A stretch of DNA of 64,000 nt from AP-15 sp035538335 (GTDB lineage Bacteria; Pseudomonadota; Alphaproteobacteria; ATCC43930; CGMCC-115725). Shown in pieces: positions 1 through 8,985 of this stretch. Position 1 is the first letter of the stretch. Each line of letters starts with the position of its first letter. Below the pieces are notes generated by a model. The model was not told the origin of the DNA. It saw nothing but the letters and a program-made list of their open reading frames with translations, and did no database searches. A program made the position numbers and the translations under genes. The DNA is taken from contig DATLKN010000006.1 of NCBI GenBank assembly GCA_035538335.1, positions 156,789 through 220,788 on the forward strand, given 5' to 3'.

Positions 1-8
1 CAGCTGGG

Positions 9-1790
9 TCATTCGGGGAGTTCCTCGGCGCGCGCCGCGCGCTCCCCCTCCCTTCCCTCCCCCGCTTGCGGGGGAGGGTTAGGGTGGGGGTCGGGGTGAG
101 GGGCGATCGCCTTCGCGCGCTCGCGCAATTCGTATTTCTGGATCTTGCCGGTCGAGGTCTTCGGCAGCGGCCCGAAGACGACATGGCGCGGCGCCTTGTA
201 ATGCGCGAGATGCGCGCGGCACCATTCGATGATCTCGTCCACCTCGACGGCGCCCGCCTCCGGCTTCAGCGTGACGAAGGCGCAAGGGCTCTCGCCCCAG
301 ACCGGATCGGGCTTGGCGACGACCGCCGCCTCCATGATTTGCGGGTGCCGGTAGAGCGCTTCCTCGACTTCGAGCGAGGAGATGTTTTCGCCGCCCGAGA
401 TGATGATGTCCTTCGAGCGGTCCTTCACTTCGATGTAATTGTCGGGATGCATGACGGCGAGGTCGCCGGTATGAAACCAGCCGCCGGCAAAGGCGGCTTC
501 GCTCGCCTGCGGGTTTTTCAGATAGCCTTTCATCAGCGTGTTGCTGCGCAGCATGACCTCGCCCATGGTCGTCCCATCGGCCGGCACGTCCTGCAGCGTC
601 GCCGGATCGGCGACCCGCTGGCGGTCGAGCATCAGATGCGCGACGCCCTGCCGCGCCATGCGCCCGGCCCGCTCGGCGACCGGCAGCCCGCTCCATTCTT
701 CCTGCCAGGCGCATACCGTGGTCGGCCCGTAGCTTTCCGTGAGGCCGTAGAGGTGGGTGACGCGGAACCCCATCCGCTCCATCGCCTCGATGACCGCCGA
801 TGGCGGCGCGGCGCCCCCGGTCGCGACCTCGATGACGTGGTCGAAGCGGCGCTTCGCATGCTCGGGGGCATGCACCAGCATGTTGAGGACGACGGGCGCG
901 CCGCAGAGATGCGTGATGCGGTGCTCGGCGATCAGGCCGAAGATCGCCTCGGGTTCGACCCGGCGCAGACAGACATGCGTGCCGGCGACGGCGGAGAGCG
1001 CCCAGGGGTAGGTCCAGCCGTTGCAATGGAACATCGGCAAGGTCCACAGATAGACGCTGTCGCGGCCGAGGCCGAAGGTGATCGCGTTGCCGAGCGCGTT
1101 CAGAAAGGCGCCGCGGTGGTGATAGACGACGCCCTTCGGGTTGCCGGTTGTGCCGGAGGTGTAGTTGAGCGCGATCGGCGCCCATTCGTCCGCCGGCGGC
1201 TCCCAGGCGGCCTCGGGATCGCCCTCGCTGAGAAAGGCCTCGTATTCGATGCCCCCACGGAGCAAGTCCGTCGGCTGAAGGCCCACGAGCGAACCGTCGC
1301 CGGAGGCGTCGTCGATCTCGACGAGCGGCAGCGCGTGGCCGAACTCCTTCAGGGCCGCCGCAGCGAGCGGGGCGAATTCGCGGTCGGCGACGAGCAGCTT
1401 TGCCTCGCCGTGCCCGAGGATGAAGGCGATCGAGGAAGCATCGAGCCGGTAATTGAGGGCGTTCAGCACCGCCCCCGCCATCGGCACGCCGTAATGCGCT
1501 TCGAGGAGCGCCGGCACGTTGGGCGCCAGCACCGCGACCGTGTCCCCCACGACGACGCCGCGCCGCCGCAGCGCATCGGCAAAGCGGCGGCAGCGCGCCC
1601 AGAACTCGCGGTAGGTGAAACGCCGCGCGCCGTCGATGACGGCGAGCTTCTCGGGGTAGACGGCAGCCGCCCGCGCGAGAAAGGAAATCGGCGAGAGCGC
1701 GGCGAAATTCGCCGCGTTTTTCGCAAGATGCGGTGCGTCGTAATCGCCTGGCACGCCGGACCCTCTTCCCCCAGCAAGTTCGGCCGCCAT
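9..1790 (-). CDS. Acyl-CoA synthetase (AMP-dependent, ANL superfamily)
   Basis: Activates a carboxylic acid with ATP and then CoA, giving acyl-CoA in the cytoplasm. The ANL core motif YTSGTTGNPKGVV lies near residue 210, followed by GGWFHTGD, the hinge-region KDRSKDIIISGGE and the C-terminal lysine motif KTSTGKIQKYELRE, so adenylation and thioesterification halves are both present. Length (593 aa) is a little above the usual 540-550 because the last ~30 residues (from HPDPHPNPPPQAGEG) are encoded by an intergenic-type inverted repeat. I chose the ATG at 1790 because the YDxxHLxKNxANF start of this subgroup follows closely; a TTG at 1817 overlapping the mfd stop is the alternative. The substrate (medium-chain or aromatic acid) cannot be told from the sequence. 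Confidence 0.93.
   Translation of the reverse strand: MAAELAGGRGSGVPGDYDAPHLAKNAANFAALSPISFLARAAAVYPEKLAVIDGARRFTYREFWARCRRFADALRRRGVVVGDTVAVLAPNVPALLEAHYGVPMAGAVLNALNYRLDASSIAFILGHGEAKLLVADREFAPLAAAALKEFGHALPLVEIDDASGDGSLVGLQPTDLLRGGIEYEAFLSEGDPEAAWEPPADEWAPIALNYTSGTTGNPKGVVYHHRGAFLNALGNAITFGLGRDSVYLWTLPMFHCNGWTYPWALSAVAGTHVCLRRVEPEAIFGLIAEHRITHLCGAPVVLNMLVHAPEHAKRRFDHVIEVATGGAAPPSAVIEAMERMGFRVTHLYGLTESYGPTTVCAWQEEWSGLPVAERAGRMARQGVAHLMLDRQRVADPATLQDVPADGTTMGEVMLRSNTLMKGYLKNPQASEAAFAGGWFHTGDLAVMHPDNYIEVKDRSKDIIISGGENISSLEVEEALYRHPQIMEAAVVAKPDPVWGESPCAFVTLKPEAGAVEVDEIIEWCRAHLAHYKAPRHVVFGPLPKTSTGKIQKYELRERAKAIAPHPDPHPNPPPQAGEGREGERAARAEELPE
55..102. repeat. GC-rich inverted repeat inside a coding 3' end
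   Basis: Palindrome with core CCCCCGCTTGCGGGGG and arms CCCT/AGGG, followed by a G-rich tail (TTAGGGTGGGGG). The same element occurs at 9901-9944 with a CATG centre. Here it lies in frame inside the acyl-CoA synthetase gene and encodes the unusual proline-rich end of that protein. Confidence 0.8.
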
Positions 1791-1813
1791 CCTCGGGGCC
1801 GCCGCCGCGAGCG

Positions 1814-4800
1814 TCAAGCGCGTCTCGCCTGCGGCTGCTTGACGAGCGAGGGCGACGCCTGCGGCATCGCCGCTTCACCGTCGGCGGGCGCCTTGCGGGC
1901 GATCTCGACGAGCGCGCGCAGCAATCTCGACACGCCCTCCAGCCGCACCTTCTCGTCTTCCCAGTTGCGCAGATAGACGAGCCGCTGGTCGGGGCGCAGC
2001 TTCAAGGTGCCGGCGTGGCGCTGGATCAGGGCGACGAGCCCCGCCGGGTTGGCGAAACGATTGCCGCGCAGCGCGACGACAGCGCCCTTCGGGCCCGCCT
2101 CGACGCGCTCGACCCCGGCCAAGCGGCAATAGCGCTTGATGTCGATGATTTCGAGCAGGTTCTCGACCTCGGGCGGCAGCGGGCCGAAGCGGTCGATCAG
2201 CTCGGCGGCGAAGGCGTCGATCTCGCGCCGGCCGGTAAGCGCTGCGATGCGCCGGTAGAGGCCGAGCCGGACGCCGAGATCAGCGACATAGGCTTCGGGG
2301 ATCAAGACCGGCGTGCCGATCGTGATCTGTGGGCTCCATTCTTCCGGCGGCGCCTCGCCGCCTTCGGTCTTCGCCGCCGCCACCGCCTCTTCGAGCATGT
2401 GCTGGTAGAGTTCGATGCCGACCTCGCGGATGTCGCCCGACTGCTCGTCGCCCAAGAGATTGCCGGCGCCGCGGATGTCGAGATCGTGGCTCGCCAGCTG
2501 AAACCCGGCGCCGAGATTGTCGAGGGTCTGCATGACTTCGAGCCGGCGCTGCGCGGTCGGCGCCAACTGCTTCTTCTCGGGCAGGGTCAGATAGGCGTAG
2601 GCGCGCAATTTGCTGCGTCCGATGCGGCCGCGCAGCTGATAGAGCTGCGCCAGGCCGAACATGTCCGAGCGATGCACGATCAGCGTGTTGGCCGAGGGAA
2701 TGTCGAGTCCCGACTCGATGATGTTCGTCGACAGCAAGAGATCGTAGGCGCGCTCGTCGAAGGCGCTCATCACCGCTTCCAGTTCTGCCGCCGCCATGCG
2801 CCCGTGCGCGACGGCGACGCGGATCTCGGGGACGATCCGTTCGAGCCCCTCGCGCACCTCGGCGAGATCGGCGATGCGCGGCGCGACGTAGAACACCTGC
2901 CCGCCGCGGTCGCGCTCGCGCAAGATCGCCTCGCGGACGACGACCGGGTCGAACGGCATGACGAAGGTGCGCACGGCCAGCCGGTCGATCGGCGGCGAGG
3001 CGATGAGGCTCATCTCGCGCACGCCGGATAATGCCAGCTGCAAGGTCCGCGGGATCGGCGTCGCGGTCAGGGTCAGCACATGCACATCGGCCTTCAGCCG
3101 CTTCAGCTTTTCCTTTTGCGCGACGCCGAAATGCTGCTCCTCGTCGACGATGACGAGGGAGAGATGGGAAAAGCGCACGTCCTTGCCGAGCAGCGCATGT
3201 GTGCCGATGACGATGTCGGTCTGCCCGCTCGCGAGCCCTTCCTTGACCGCCTTCGCTTCCTTGGCGCCGACCAGCCGCGACAATTGCCCGATCTCGATCG
3301 GCAGCCCGGCGAAGCGCTCGATAAAGCTGCGGTGATGCTGCCGGGCGAGCAGCGTCGTCGGCACGATGACCGCGACCTGGCCGCCGGCCATCGCCGCGAC
3401 AAAGGCGGCGCGCAGCGCTACCTCGGTCTTGCCGAAGCCGACATCGCCGCAAATCAGCCGGTCCATCGGCTTGCCCGAGGCCATGTCGTCGAGCACGTCG
3501 GAAATGGCGCGCAGCTGGTCCTCGGTTTCGGGATACGGGAAGCGGGCGGCGAATTCCTCGTAGATCCCTTCGGGCGGCGCCATCGTCTCGCCGGGGCGCA
3601 ACTGCCGCTCGGCGGCGACCCGGATCAGCTCGCCGGCGATGTCGCGGATGCGCGCCTTGACGCGCGCCTTGCGCGATTGCCACGCGACCCCGCCCAACCG
3701 ATCGAGCTGCGCGGCCGCCTCCTCCGAGCCATAGCGCGACAGCACCTCGAGGTTCTCGACCGGCACGAAGAGCTTGTCGTCGCCGGCGTAGAGGATGCGC
3801 AGGCAGTCGTGCGGGGCGCCGGCGACCTCGATCGTCACCAGCGCCTCGTAGCGGCCGATGCCGTGGTCGGCATGGACGACGAGGTCGCCCGGCGCGAGAT
3901 TCGTCGCTTCGGCGATGAACTGATCGACGTTGCGCCGGCGCCGCGGCGTCCTCGCCAGCCGGTCGCCGAGGATGTCCTCTTCCGAGAGCAGCACGAGATC
4001 TTGCGTTTCGTAGCCGCGCTCGATCGCCAGGACCGCCAGCCCCGAGGCCGAAGTCGGCAGCTCCGAGAGCGCCTCGCCGTCGGCGACGTGCCGCAGATCG
4101 GCGAGGCCGTGCTCGCGCAAGACGGTCGCGAGGCGCTCGGCGGAGCCGGCGCTGTAGGCCGCGATCGCCGTGCGGGCGCCGCCTTCGCGCCGTGCCTCGA
4201 GCCAGTCCTTGACGGCCTCGAACAGGTTGACCTTGGGGTCGGCGCGCTCGGCGGCGAAATTGCGTGCGGCGCGCGCCCCGGCGTCGAACCCGTCCTCGCC
4301 CGGCGGCGCCGCAAATGCGCTCAGCCGTATCACCGGGCGCCCGCCGAGCGAATTGCGCCATTCCTCTTCGTCGAGGTAAAGCAGCTTGGGCGGCAATGGC
4401 CGGTAGACGGGCGCCGCACCGCGCGGCGCGGCGCGAAGATTGCTGCGCGCCGCATGGAAATCGGCGATCGATTCGAGACGGTGCGCGCGCGCCTCCTCTG
4501 CCTGCTGGTCGAGCGAGACGCCGGCCCGCGGCAGATAATCGAAGAGGGTTTCGAGGCTCTCGTAATAGAGCGGCAGCCAATGTTCCATGCCGGCATAGCG
4601 CCGGCCGGCGCTCACGCCCTCGTAAAGCGGGTCGTCGGTGCCGGTGACGCCGAACTCCTCACGGTAGCGCCGGCGGAAGCGCTGGATCGCCACCTCGTCG
4701 AGCAGCACTTCGCTGACCGGCCGCAGCACCACCTCGCCGAGCTTGGTCCCCGGACGGCCGCCCGCCGAGGCGGGCGTTCCGGGGATCGAGCGCTGCGTCA

Positions 4801-5410
4801 AGGGATCGAAGCTGCGCACGCTTTCGAGCGTGTCGCCGAAGAAATCGAGGCGCTCGGGCTGCGCCGCCCCGGCCGGGAAGAGATCGACGATGCCGCCGCG
4901 CACCGCGAATTCGCCGGGCTCGCGCACCGTGTCGGTGCGAAAGTAGCCGTTGTTCAACAGAAAGCTCTGCAGCCGGTCGAGCGGGATGCGGCCGGCGGGG
5001 CGCAAGGTCAGCACCCTGCCCTCGAAGAGCCGCCGCGGCGGCACGCGCTGCAAGGCGGCGTTAACCGTCGTCAGCAGGACGAGAGGCTGCTCCGGGTCCT
5101 CGGTCGCCAGCCGCGTCAGCGTGTCGATGCGGCGGCTGAGGATCTCGCCGTTCGGCGAGACCCGGTCGTAGGGAAGGCAGTCCCAGGCCGGGAAGGTCGC
5201 GACCGGCAGCTCGGGGTGAAAGAATCCGAGCGCCGAGGCGAAGCGGGCCATCCGGCCGTCGTCGCGGCAGATATGCAGCCAGCGCCGCTGCGCTCCGCCC
5301 GCGACGAAGGAGCCGATCGTCGCCGCGTCGTGCCCCTCAGGCGCGCCGCTCAGCGTGATCGCGCGCGGGCGCTCGGCGAGCGAGCGCAGCAGACCGGTGA
5401 GATCCGACAT
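1814..5410 (-). CDS. mfd: Transcription-repair coupling factor Mfd
   Basis: Displaces RNA polymerase stalled at DNA lesions and recruits UvrA. The order of domains is complete over about 1198 aa: UvrB-homology region at the N-terminus (FPAWDCLPYDRVSP), RNA polymerase interaction domain (DLVVHADHGIGRY), Walker A GDVGFGKTE near residue 653, DEEQ box (VIVDEEQHFGV) near 753, TATPIPRTL motif III, helicase motif VI QLRGRIGRS, and the TRCF C-terminal domain. The ATG at 5408-5410 overlaps the TGA of the upstream sdhE gene by one base, which argues for translational coupling; a TTG one codon upstream is the only alternative. The acyl-CoA synthetase gene follows it on the same strand. Confidence 0.97.
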   Translation of the reverse strand: MSDLTGLLRSLAERPRAITLSGAPEGHDAATIGSFVAGGAQRRWLHICRDDGRMARFASALGFFHPELPVATFPAWDCLPYDRVSPNGEILSRRIDTLTRLATEDPEQPLVLLTTVNAALQRVPPRRLFEGRVLTLRPAGRIPLDRLQSFLLNNGYFRTDTVREPGEFAVRGGIVDLFPAGAAQPERLDFFGDTLESVRSFDPLTQRSIPGTPASAGGRPGTKLGEVVLRPVSEVLLDEVAIQRFRRRYREEFGVTGTDDPLYEGVSAGRRYAGMEHWLPLYYESLETLFDYLPRAGVSLDQQAEEARAHRLESIADFHAARSNLRAAPRGAAPVYRPLPPKLLYLDEEEWRNSLGGRPVIRLSAFAAPPGEDGFDAGARAARNFAAERADPKVNLFEAVKDWLEARREGGARTAIAAYSAGSAERLATVLREHGLADLRHVADGEALSELPTSASGLAVLAIERGYETQDLVLLSEEDILGDRLARTPRRRRNVDQFIAEATNLAPGDLVVHADHGIGRYEALVTIEVAGAPHDCLRILYAGDDKLFVPVENLEVLSRYGSEEAAAQLDRLGGVAWQSRKARVKARIRDIAGELIRVAAERQLRPGETMAPPEGIYEEFAARFPYPETEDQLRAISDVLDDMASGKPMDRLICGDVGFGKTEVALRAAFVAAMAGGQVAVIVPTTLLARQHHRSFIERFAGLPIEIGQLSRLVGAKEAKAVKEGLASGQTDIVIGTHALLGKDVRFSHLSLVIVDEEQHFGVAQKEKLKRLKADVHVLTLTATPIPRTLQLALSGVREMSLIASPPIDRLAVRTFVMPFDPVVVREAILRERDRGGQVFYVAPRIADLAEVREGLERIVPEIRVAVAHGRMAAAELEAVMSAFDERAYDLLLSTNIIESGLDIPSANTLIVHRSDMFGLAQLYQLRGRIGRSKLRAYAYLTLPEKKQLAPTAQRRLEVMQTLDNLGAGFQLASHDLDIRGAGNLLGDEQSGDIREVGIELYQHMLEEAVAAAKTEGGEAPPEEWSPQITIGTPVLIPEAYVADLGVRLGLYRRIAALTGRREIDAFAAELIDRFGPLPPEVENLLEIIDIKRYCRLAGVERVEAGPKGAVVALRGNRFANPAGLVALIQRHAGTLKLRPDQRLVYLRNWEDEKVRLEGVSRLLRALVEIARKAPADGEAAMPQASPSLVKQPQARRA

Positions 5411-5679
5411 CAACCGGCTGCGGAATACGGGAAGGCGAGCAACAACCGCATCACATCGGTGTCGTATGCCGGCGGCGGCGCGGCGCGGCCGGCGATCCAG
5501 TCGAAGATGTCGGCGTCAGGGCAGTCGAGCAGCGCCTCGTAGCGGTCGAGCTGAGCCTCGTCGAAGCGGGCGACATGCGCCTCGGCGAACCGGCCGAGGA
5601 TCAGGTCGCTCTCCCGCGTGCCGCGATGCCAGGAGCGAAACAGGAGGCGCTTGCGGCGAAAATCGGAGGATGGCGTCAT
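5410..5679 (-). CDS. sdhE: FAD assembly factor SdhE (succinate dehydrogenase assembly)
   Basis: Small factor that promotes covalent FAD attachment to the succinate dehydrogenase flavoprotein. The 89-aa product carries the family hallmark RRKRLLFRSWHRGTRE (normally RRxxxRGxxE, here with H in place of one R neighbour) followed by DLILGRFAE and a short helical C-terminus (DIFDWIAG). A longer reading frame extends to 5814, but those 45 residues run through a TCATTGCGAG repeat, so I start at the ATG at 5677-5679, which gives the normal family length. The sdhE-mfd order, often with recG divergently next door, is typical of alphaproteobacteria. Confidence 0.92.
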   Translation of the reverse strand: MTPSSDFRRKRLLFRSWHRGTRESDLILGRFAEAHVARFDEAQLDRYEALLDCPDADIFDWIAGRAAPPPAYDTDVMRLLLAFPYSAAG

Positions 5680-5768
5680 CAAATGCTCTCGGAGAAGCCC
5701 CAAGGATATAGAGTTTGGCGATGACAGGACCAGCCCAAAACACCGCGCTTGCGAGAAACGGCGTCGCC

Positions 5769-5851
5769 GGGGTTTCTTCGTTGCTGTGCTCCTCGCAATG
5801 ACACACCCTCTCACCTGTCATTGCGAGCGGAGCGAAGCAACCTCGCGGCCG
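5769..5851. repeat. TCATTGCGAG inverted repeat, copy 1
   Basis: Two imperfect arms, CTCGCAATGACA and TGTCATTGCGAG, separated by about 12 bases, sit between the divergent sdhE and recG genes. Copies at 7954-8029, 17441-17510 and 57344-57407 share the arms and the AAGCAATCC/GGATTGCTTC flanks. The hairpin lies immediately before the recG start. Confidence 0.8.
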
Positions 5852-5862
5852 CGTTAACGCCC

Positions 5863-7941
5863 GTGCGCCCCGCGATCCTCGACAGGCTCTTTGCCCCGGT
5901 CAGCGTGCTCGCCGGTGTCGGACCGCAGCTCGCCCGCCTCTTCGAGCGCGTCGCCGGGCCGCTCGTCGTCGATCTGTTGTGGCACCTGCCGAGCGGCATC
6001 GTCGACCGGCGCTCCTCGCCGGTCATCGCGGCCCTCGAGTCCGACCGCATCGCGACCTTGCGCGTGCATGTCGAGGCGCACGAGCCCGGCTTCGGCCGGC
6101 GTCCCCACCGCGTCGTCTGCAGCGATCCGACGGGCCGGCTGACGCTCGCCTATTTCAACGTCAAGGGCGACTACCTGAAGCGCCTCCTGCCGATCGGCGC
6201 CGAGCGCATCGTCAGCGGCCGGGTCGAGTTCTACGGTGGGGCGGCGCAGATCGTCCACCCCGACCTCGTGCTGCGCCCGGAGGAACTCGACAAGCTGAAA
6301 CAGATCGAGCCGGTCTATCCGCTGACCGCCGGGCTCGCGCCGCGCATCGTGCAGCGGACGGTCGCGGCGGCGGTCGAGCGGGCGCCGGCGCTTGCCGAAT
6401 GGATCGATCCCGCGCTCGTCGAACGGCGCGGCTGGCCGGCGTGGCTGGCGGCGGTCCAAAGCGTGCACGCGCCGCAATCGGAAGCCGATCTGGCGCCGTC
6501 GCACCCGCCGCGCCAGCGCCTCGCCTATGACGAGATTCTCGCGAGCCAGCTCGCCGTCGCCCTCGTCCGCGCGCGCCGGCGGCGGCAGCCGGGCCGCGCC
6601 ATTGTCGGCCTGGGCAGGCTGACGGAGCGGGCCGAGGGCGCGCTTGGCTTCGCGCTGACCGGCGCGCAGCGCGTCGCGATCGCCGAGATCGCCGCCGACA
6701 TGGCGGCGCCGCAGCGCATGATGCGGCTGCTCCAAGGCGATGTCGGCAGCGGCAAGACGCTCGTCGCGCTGATGGCGATGCTGACCGCGGTCGAGGCCGG
6801 CGCGCAGGCGGCGCTGATGGCGCCGACCGAGATCCTCGCGCGCCAGCACCACGCGACCCTCGCGCGGCACGCCGCGGCCGCCGGGGTCGAAATCGGGCTG
6901 CTGACCGGGCGCGAAAAGGGCAAGGCGCGCGAGGCGATGCTCGCCGGCCTCGCCGAAGGCCGCATGCCGATCGTCGTCGGCACGCACGCGCTGTTGCAGG
7001 CCGATGTCGCCTTCGCCGATCTGGCGCTCGCGGTCATCGACGAGCAGCACCGTTTCGGCGTCGAGCAGCGCTTGGGGCTCAGCGAGAAAGGCCGCGACGC
7101 CGACACGCTGGTGATGAGCGCGACGCCGATCCCGCGCACGCTGATGATGACTCTCTACGGCGACCTCGACGTCTCGCGGCTGACCGAACAGCCGGCCGGC
7201 CGCCGGCCGATCGACACGCGCGCTCTGCCGCTCGATCGCGCCGAGGAGGTGGTCGCGGCCGTCGCGCGGGCGCTCGGGCAGGCCGCCAAGGTTTACTGGA
7301 TCTGCCCGATGGTCGAGGAATCGGAGAATGCCGACCTCGCCGCGGCCGAAGAGCGTTTTCGCACGCTGGCGCCGCATTTTCCGAACCGCGTCGGGCTCGT
7401 CCACGGGCGCATGAAAGGAAAGGACAAGGACCGCGTCATGGGCGCCTTCGCCGATGGCGGCATCGATCTCCTGATCGCGACGACAGTCGTCGAAGTCGGC
7501 GTCGACGTGCCGGCGGCGAACGTCATGGTGATCGAGCACGCCGAGCGCTTCGGCCTGGCGCAATTGCACCAGCTGCGCGGCCGCATCGGCCGCGGCGACC
7601 GGCCCTCGATCTGCCTCCTGCTCTACCAGGCGCCGCTCGGCGCCGTCGCGCGGCGCCGCATCGAGATCCTGCGCGAAACCGAGGACGGATTCCGCATCGC
7701 CGAAGAGGATCTGCGGCTGCGCGGCGCCGGCGAGGTGCTGGGCACTCGGCAGAGCGGGCTGCCGAGCTTGCGCCTCGCCGATCTCGCCGTGCACGAGGAA
7801 TTGGTGGCGATCGCGCATGACGACGCACGCCTCGTGCTCGAGCGGGACCCGAACCTGCAGGGCCCGCGCAGCGCCGCGCTGCGCACCCTCCTCTACCTAT
7901 TCCGGCGCGACGAGGGCATCCACTACCTGCGCGCCGGCTGA
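5863..7941 (+). CDS. recG: ATP-dependent DNA helicase RecG
   Basis: Remodels stalled replication forks and branched recombination intermediates. The 692-aa protein has the N-terminal wedge region (GVGPQLARLFERV at the start, DPTGRLTLAYFN OB-fold), Walker A GDVGSGKTLVAL near residue 292, DEQH box (VIDEQHRFGVEQR) near 392, SATPIPRTL, and motif VI QLHQLRGRIGRGD with the family C-terminal LRLRGAGEVLGTRQSG. I start at GTG 5863 because RPAILDRLFAPVSVLAGVG matches the usual N-terminus and everything upstream in frame is the repeat; no strong ribosome-binding site is visible. Confidence 0.95.
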   Translation: MRPAILDRLFAPVSVLAGVGPQLARLFERVAGPLVVDLLWHLPSGIVDRRSSPVIAALESDRIATLRVHVEAHEPGFGRRPHRVVCSDPTGRLTLAYFNVKGDYLKRLLPIGAERIVSGRVEFYGGAAQIVHPDLVLRPEELDKLKQIEPVYPLTAGLAPRIVQRTVAAAVERAPALAEWIDPALVERRGWPAWLAAVQSVHAPQSEADLAPSHPPRQRLAYDEILASQLAVALVRARRRRQPGRAIVGLGRLTERAEGALGFALTGAQRVAIAEIAADMAAPQRMMRLLQGDVGSGKTLVALMAMLTAVEAGAQAALMAPTEILARQHHATLARHAAAAGVEIGLLTGREKGKAREAMLAGLAEGRMPIVVGTHALLQADVAFADLALAVIDEQHRFGVEQRLGLSEKGRDADTLVMSATPIPRTLMMTLYGDLDVSRLTEQPAGRRPIDTRALPLDRAEEVVAAVARALGQAAKVYWICPMVEESENADLAAAEERFRTLAPHFPNRVGLVHGRMKGKDKDRVMGAFADGGIDLLIATTVVEVGVDVPAANVMVIEHAERFGLAQLHQLRGRIGRGDRPSICLLLYQAPLGAVARRRIEILRETEDGFRIAEEDLRLRGAGEVLGTRQSGLPSLRLADLAVHEELVAIAHDDARLVLERDPNLQGPRSAALRTLLYLFRRDEGIHYLRAG

Positions 7942-7953
7942 CCTCGCCCTTCA

Positions 7954-8029
7954 GGATTGCCGCGTCGCCCTGCGGGCTCCTCGCAATGGCACGGTCGACG
8001 CCGTCATTGCGAGCGAAGCGACGCAATCC
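7954..8029. repeat. TCATTGCGAG inverted repeat, copy 2
   Basis: GGATTGC at one end and GCAATCC at the other bracket the arms CTCGCAATGG and TCATTGCGAG. It fills the 90 bases between the convergent recG and livM genes, a position where it could also end transcription from both sides. Confidence 0.8.
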
Positions 8030-8031
8030 CG

Positions 8032-8985
8032 CTAGCGGTTGAGCCAGCGGCGGGCGAAGCCCAAAAGGCCCTGCGGCATGAAGATGACGATGGCGATGAA
8101 AATGAGGCCGAGCGGGATCAGGTAGAATTGCGTGAAGAATTGCGACAAGCCCTGCTGCATCAGCAGGAAAAAGGCGGCGCCTAAGATCGGGCCAACCAAT
8201 GTTCCGATACCGCCGATGACGTTGTAGATGACGGCTTCTCCCGACACGAGAAAGAACACGAAATCGGGCGCCGCATATTCGTTTTGCAGCGCATAGAGAA
8301 CGCCGGCAAGCCCCGCGAACAGGCCGGAAATCATCACCGCGACGATCTTGTAGCGCTCGACCGGGTAGCCGATGGCGCGGGTGCGCGCCTCGTTCTCGCG
8401 GATCGACTGCAGCACCATCCCGAACGGCGACTGGGTGATGCGCCGCAAGAGCAGATAGGAACCGGCGACGACAGCGAGCACGAACCAATGCAGGCTGACG
8501 GCCGTGAACGGCACCGAGAAGAGGCCGGGAATGCCGAGCCGCGGGCGGGTGAAGATGAGCCCGTTCTCGCCGCCCGTGAGCGAGGTCCAGGTGAAGATGA
8601 CGACGTAGAAGATCTGCGAGAAGATGAGCGTCGTGATGGCGAAATAAATATCGCGCAGCCGGGTCGAGAAATAGGCGACGCAGGCGGCGACCGCCGCCGC
8701 GGCAATCAGCCCGATCAACAGCGCCAACCACAAATCGGGCGGCGCGACGAGCAGCAGCGCCGCCGCGGCCCCGTACATGCCGAGGCCGAAAAACGCCGAA
8801 TGCCCGAACGACACGATGCCGGTGTAGCCGATCAGCACGTCGGACGACATCGCCAGGAGACCCCAGATCAGGATCTCGGTCAGAAACCGCCGCCAGAACA
8901 CCGGCAGCACGAGCGGCGCCACAAAGAGCAGCGCGATGACGACCGCAAATCCCGTCCAATAATAAAGGGCGTGCCGCCGGTTCAT
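8032..8985 (-). CDS. livM: Branched-chain-amino-acid-type ABC transporter permease LivM
   Basis: Inner-membrane permease pairing with LivH. The 317-aa product is mostly hydrophobic, with about nine membrane segments, and carries the LivM landmarks SSDVLIGYTGIVSFGHSAFFGLGMY and IRENEARTRAIGYPVERYK (the EAA-like loop that contacts the ATPases) and ends IFMPQGLLGFARRW. The ATG at 8983-8985 overlaps the livH stop as ATGA, which fixes the start. A longer frame to 9513 is an overlap artefact inside livH. Confidence 0.93.
   Translation of the reverse strand: MNRRHALYYWTGFAVVIALLFVAPLVLPVFWRRFLTEILIWGLLAMSSDVLIGYTGIVSFGHSAFFGLGMYGAAAALLLVAPPDLWLALLIGLIAAAAVAACVAYFSTRLRDIYFAITTLIFSQIFYVVIFTWTSLTGGENGLIFTRPRLGIPGLFSVPFTAVSLHWFVLAVVAGSYLLLRRITQSPFGMVLQSIRENEARTRAIGYPVERYKIVAVMISGLFAGLAGVLYALQNEYAAPDFVFFLVSGEAVIYNVIGGIGTLVGPILGAAFFLLMQQGLSQFFTQFYLIPLGLIFIAIVIFMPQGLLGFARRWLNR

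Noticed and set aside
66..1976. Long plus-strand reading frame antisense to the acyl-CoA synthetase
   Set aside because: GC-driven antisense frame with Arg/Gly-rich composition and no motif; the minus-strand gene has all ANL motifs.
3080..5542. 820-codon frame antisense to mfd
   Set aside because: Third-position GC artefact: no family motif and low-complexity R/D/E/L pattern, whereas mfd is complete on the other strand.
5679..5814. 45-residue N-terminal extension of SdhE
   Set aside because: Encoded by a TCATTGCGAG repeat; the ATG at 5679 gives the normal family length.
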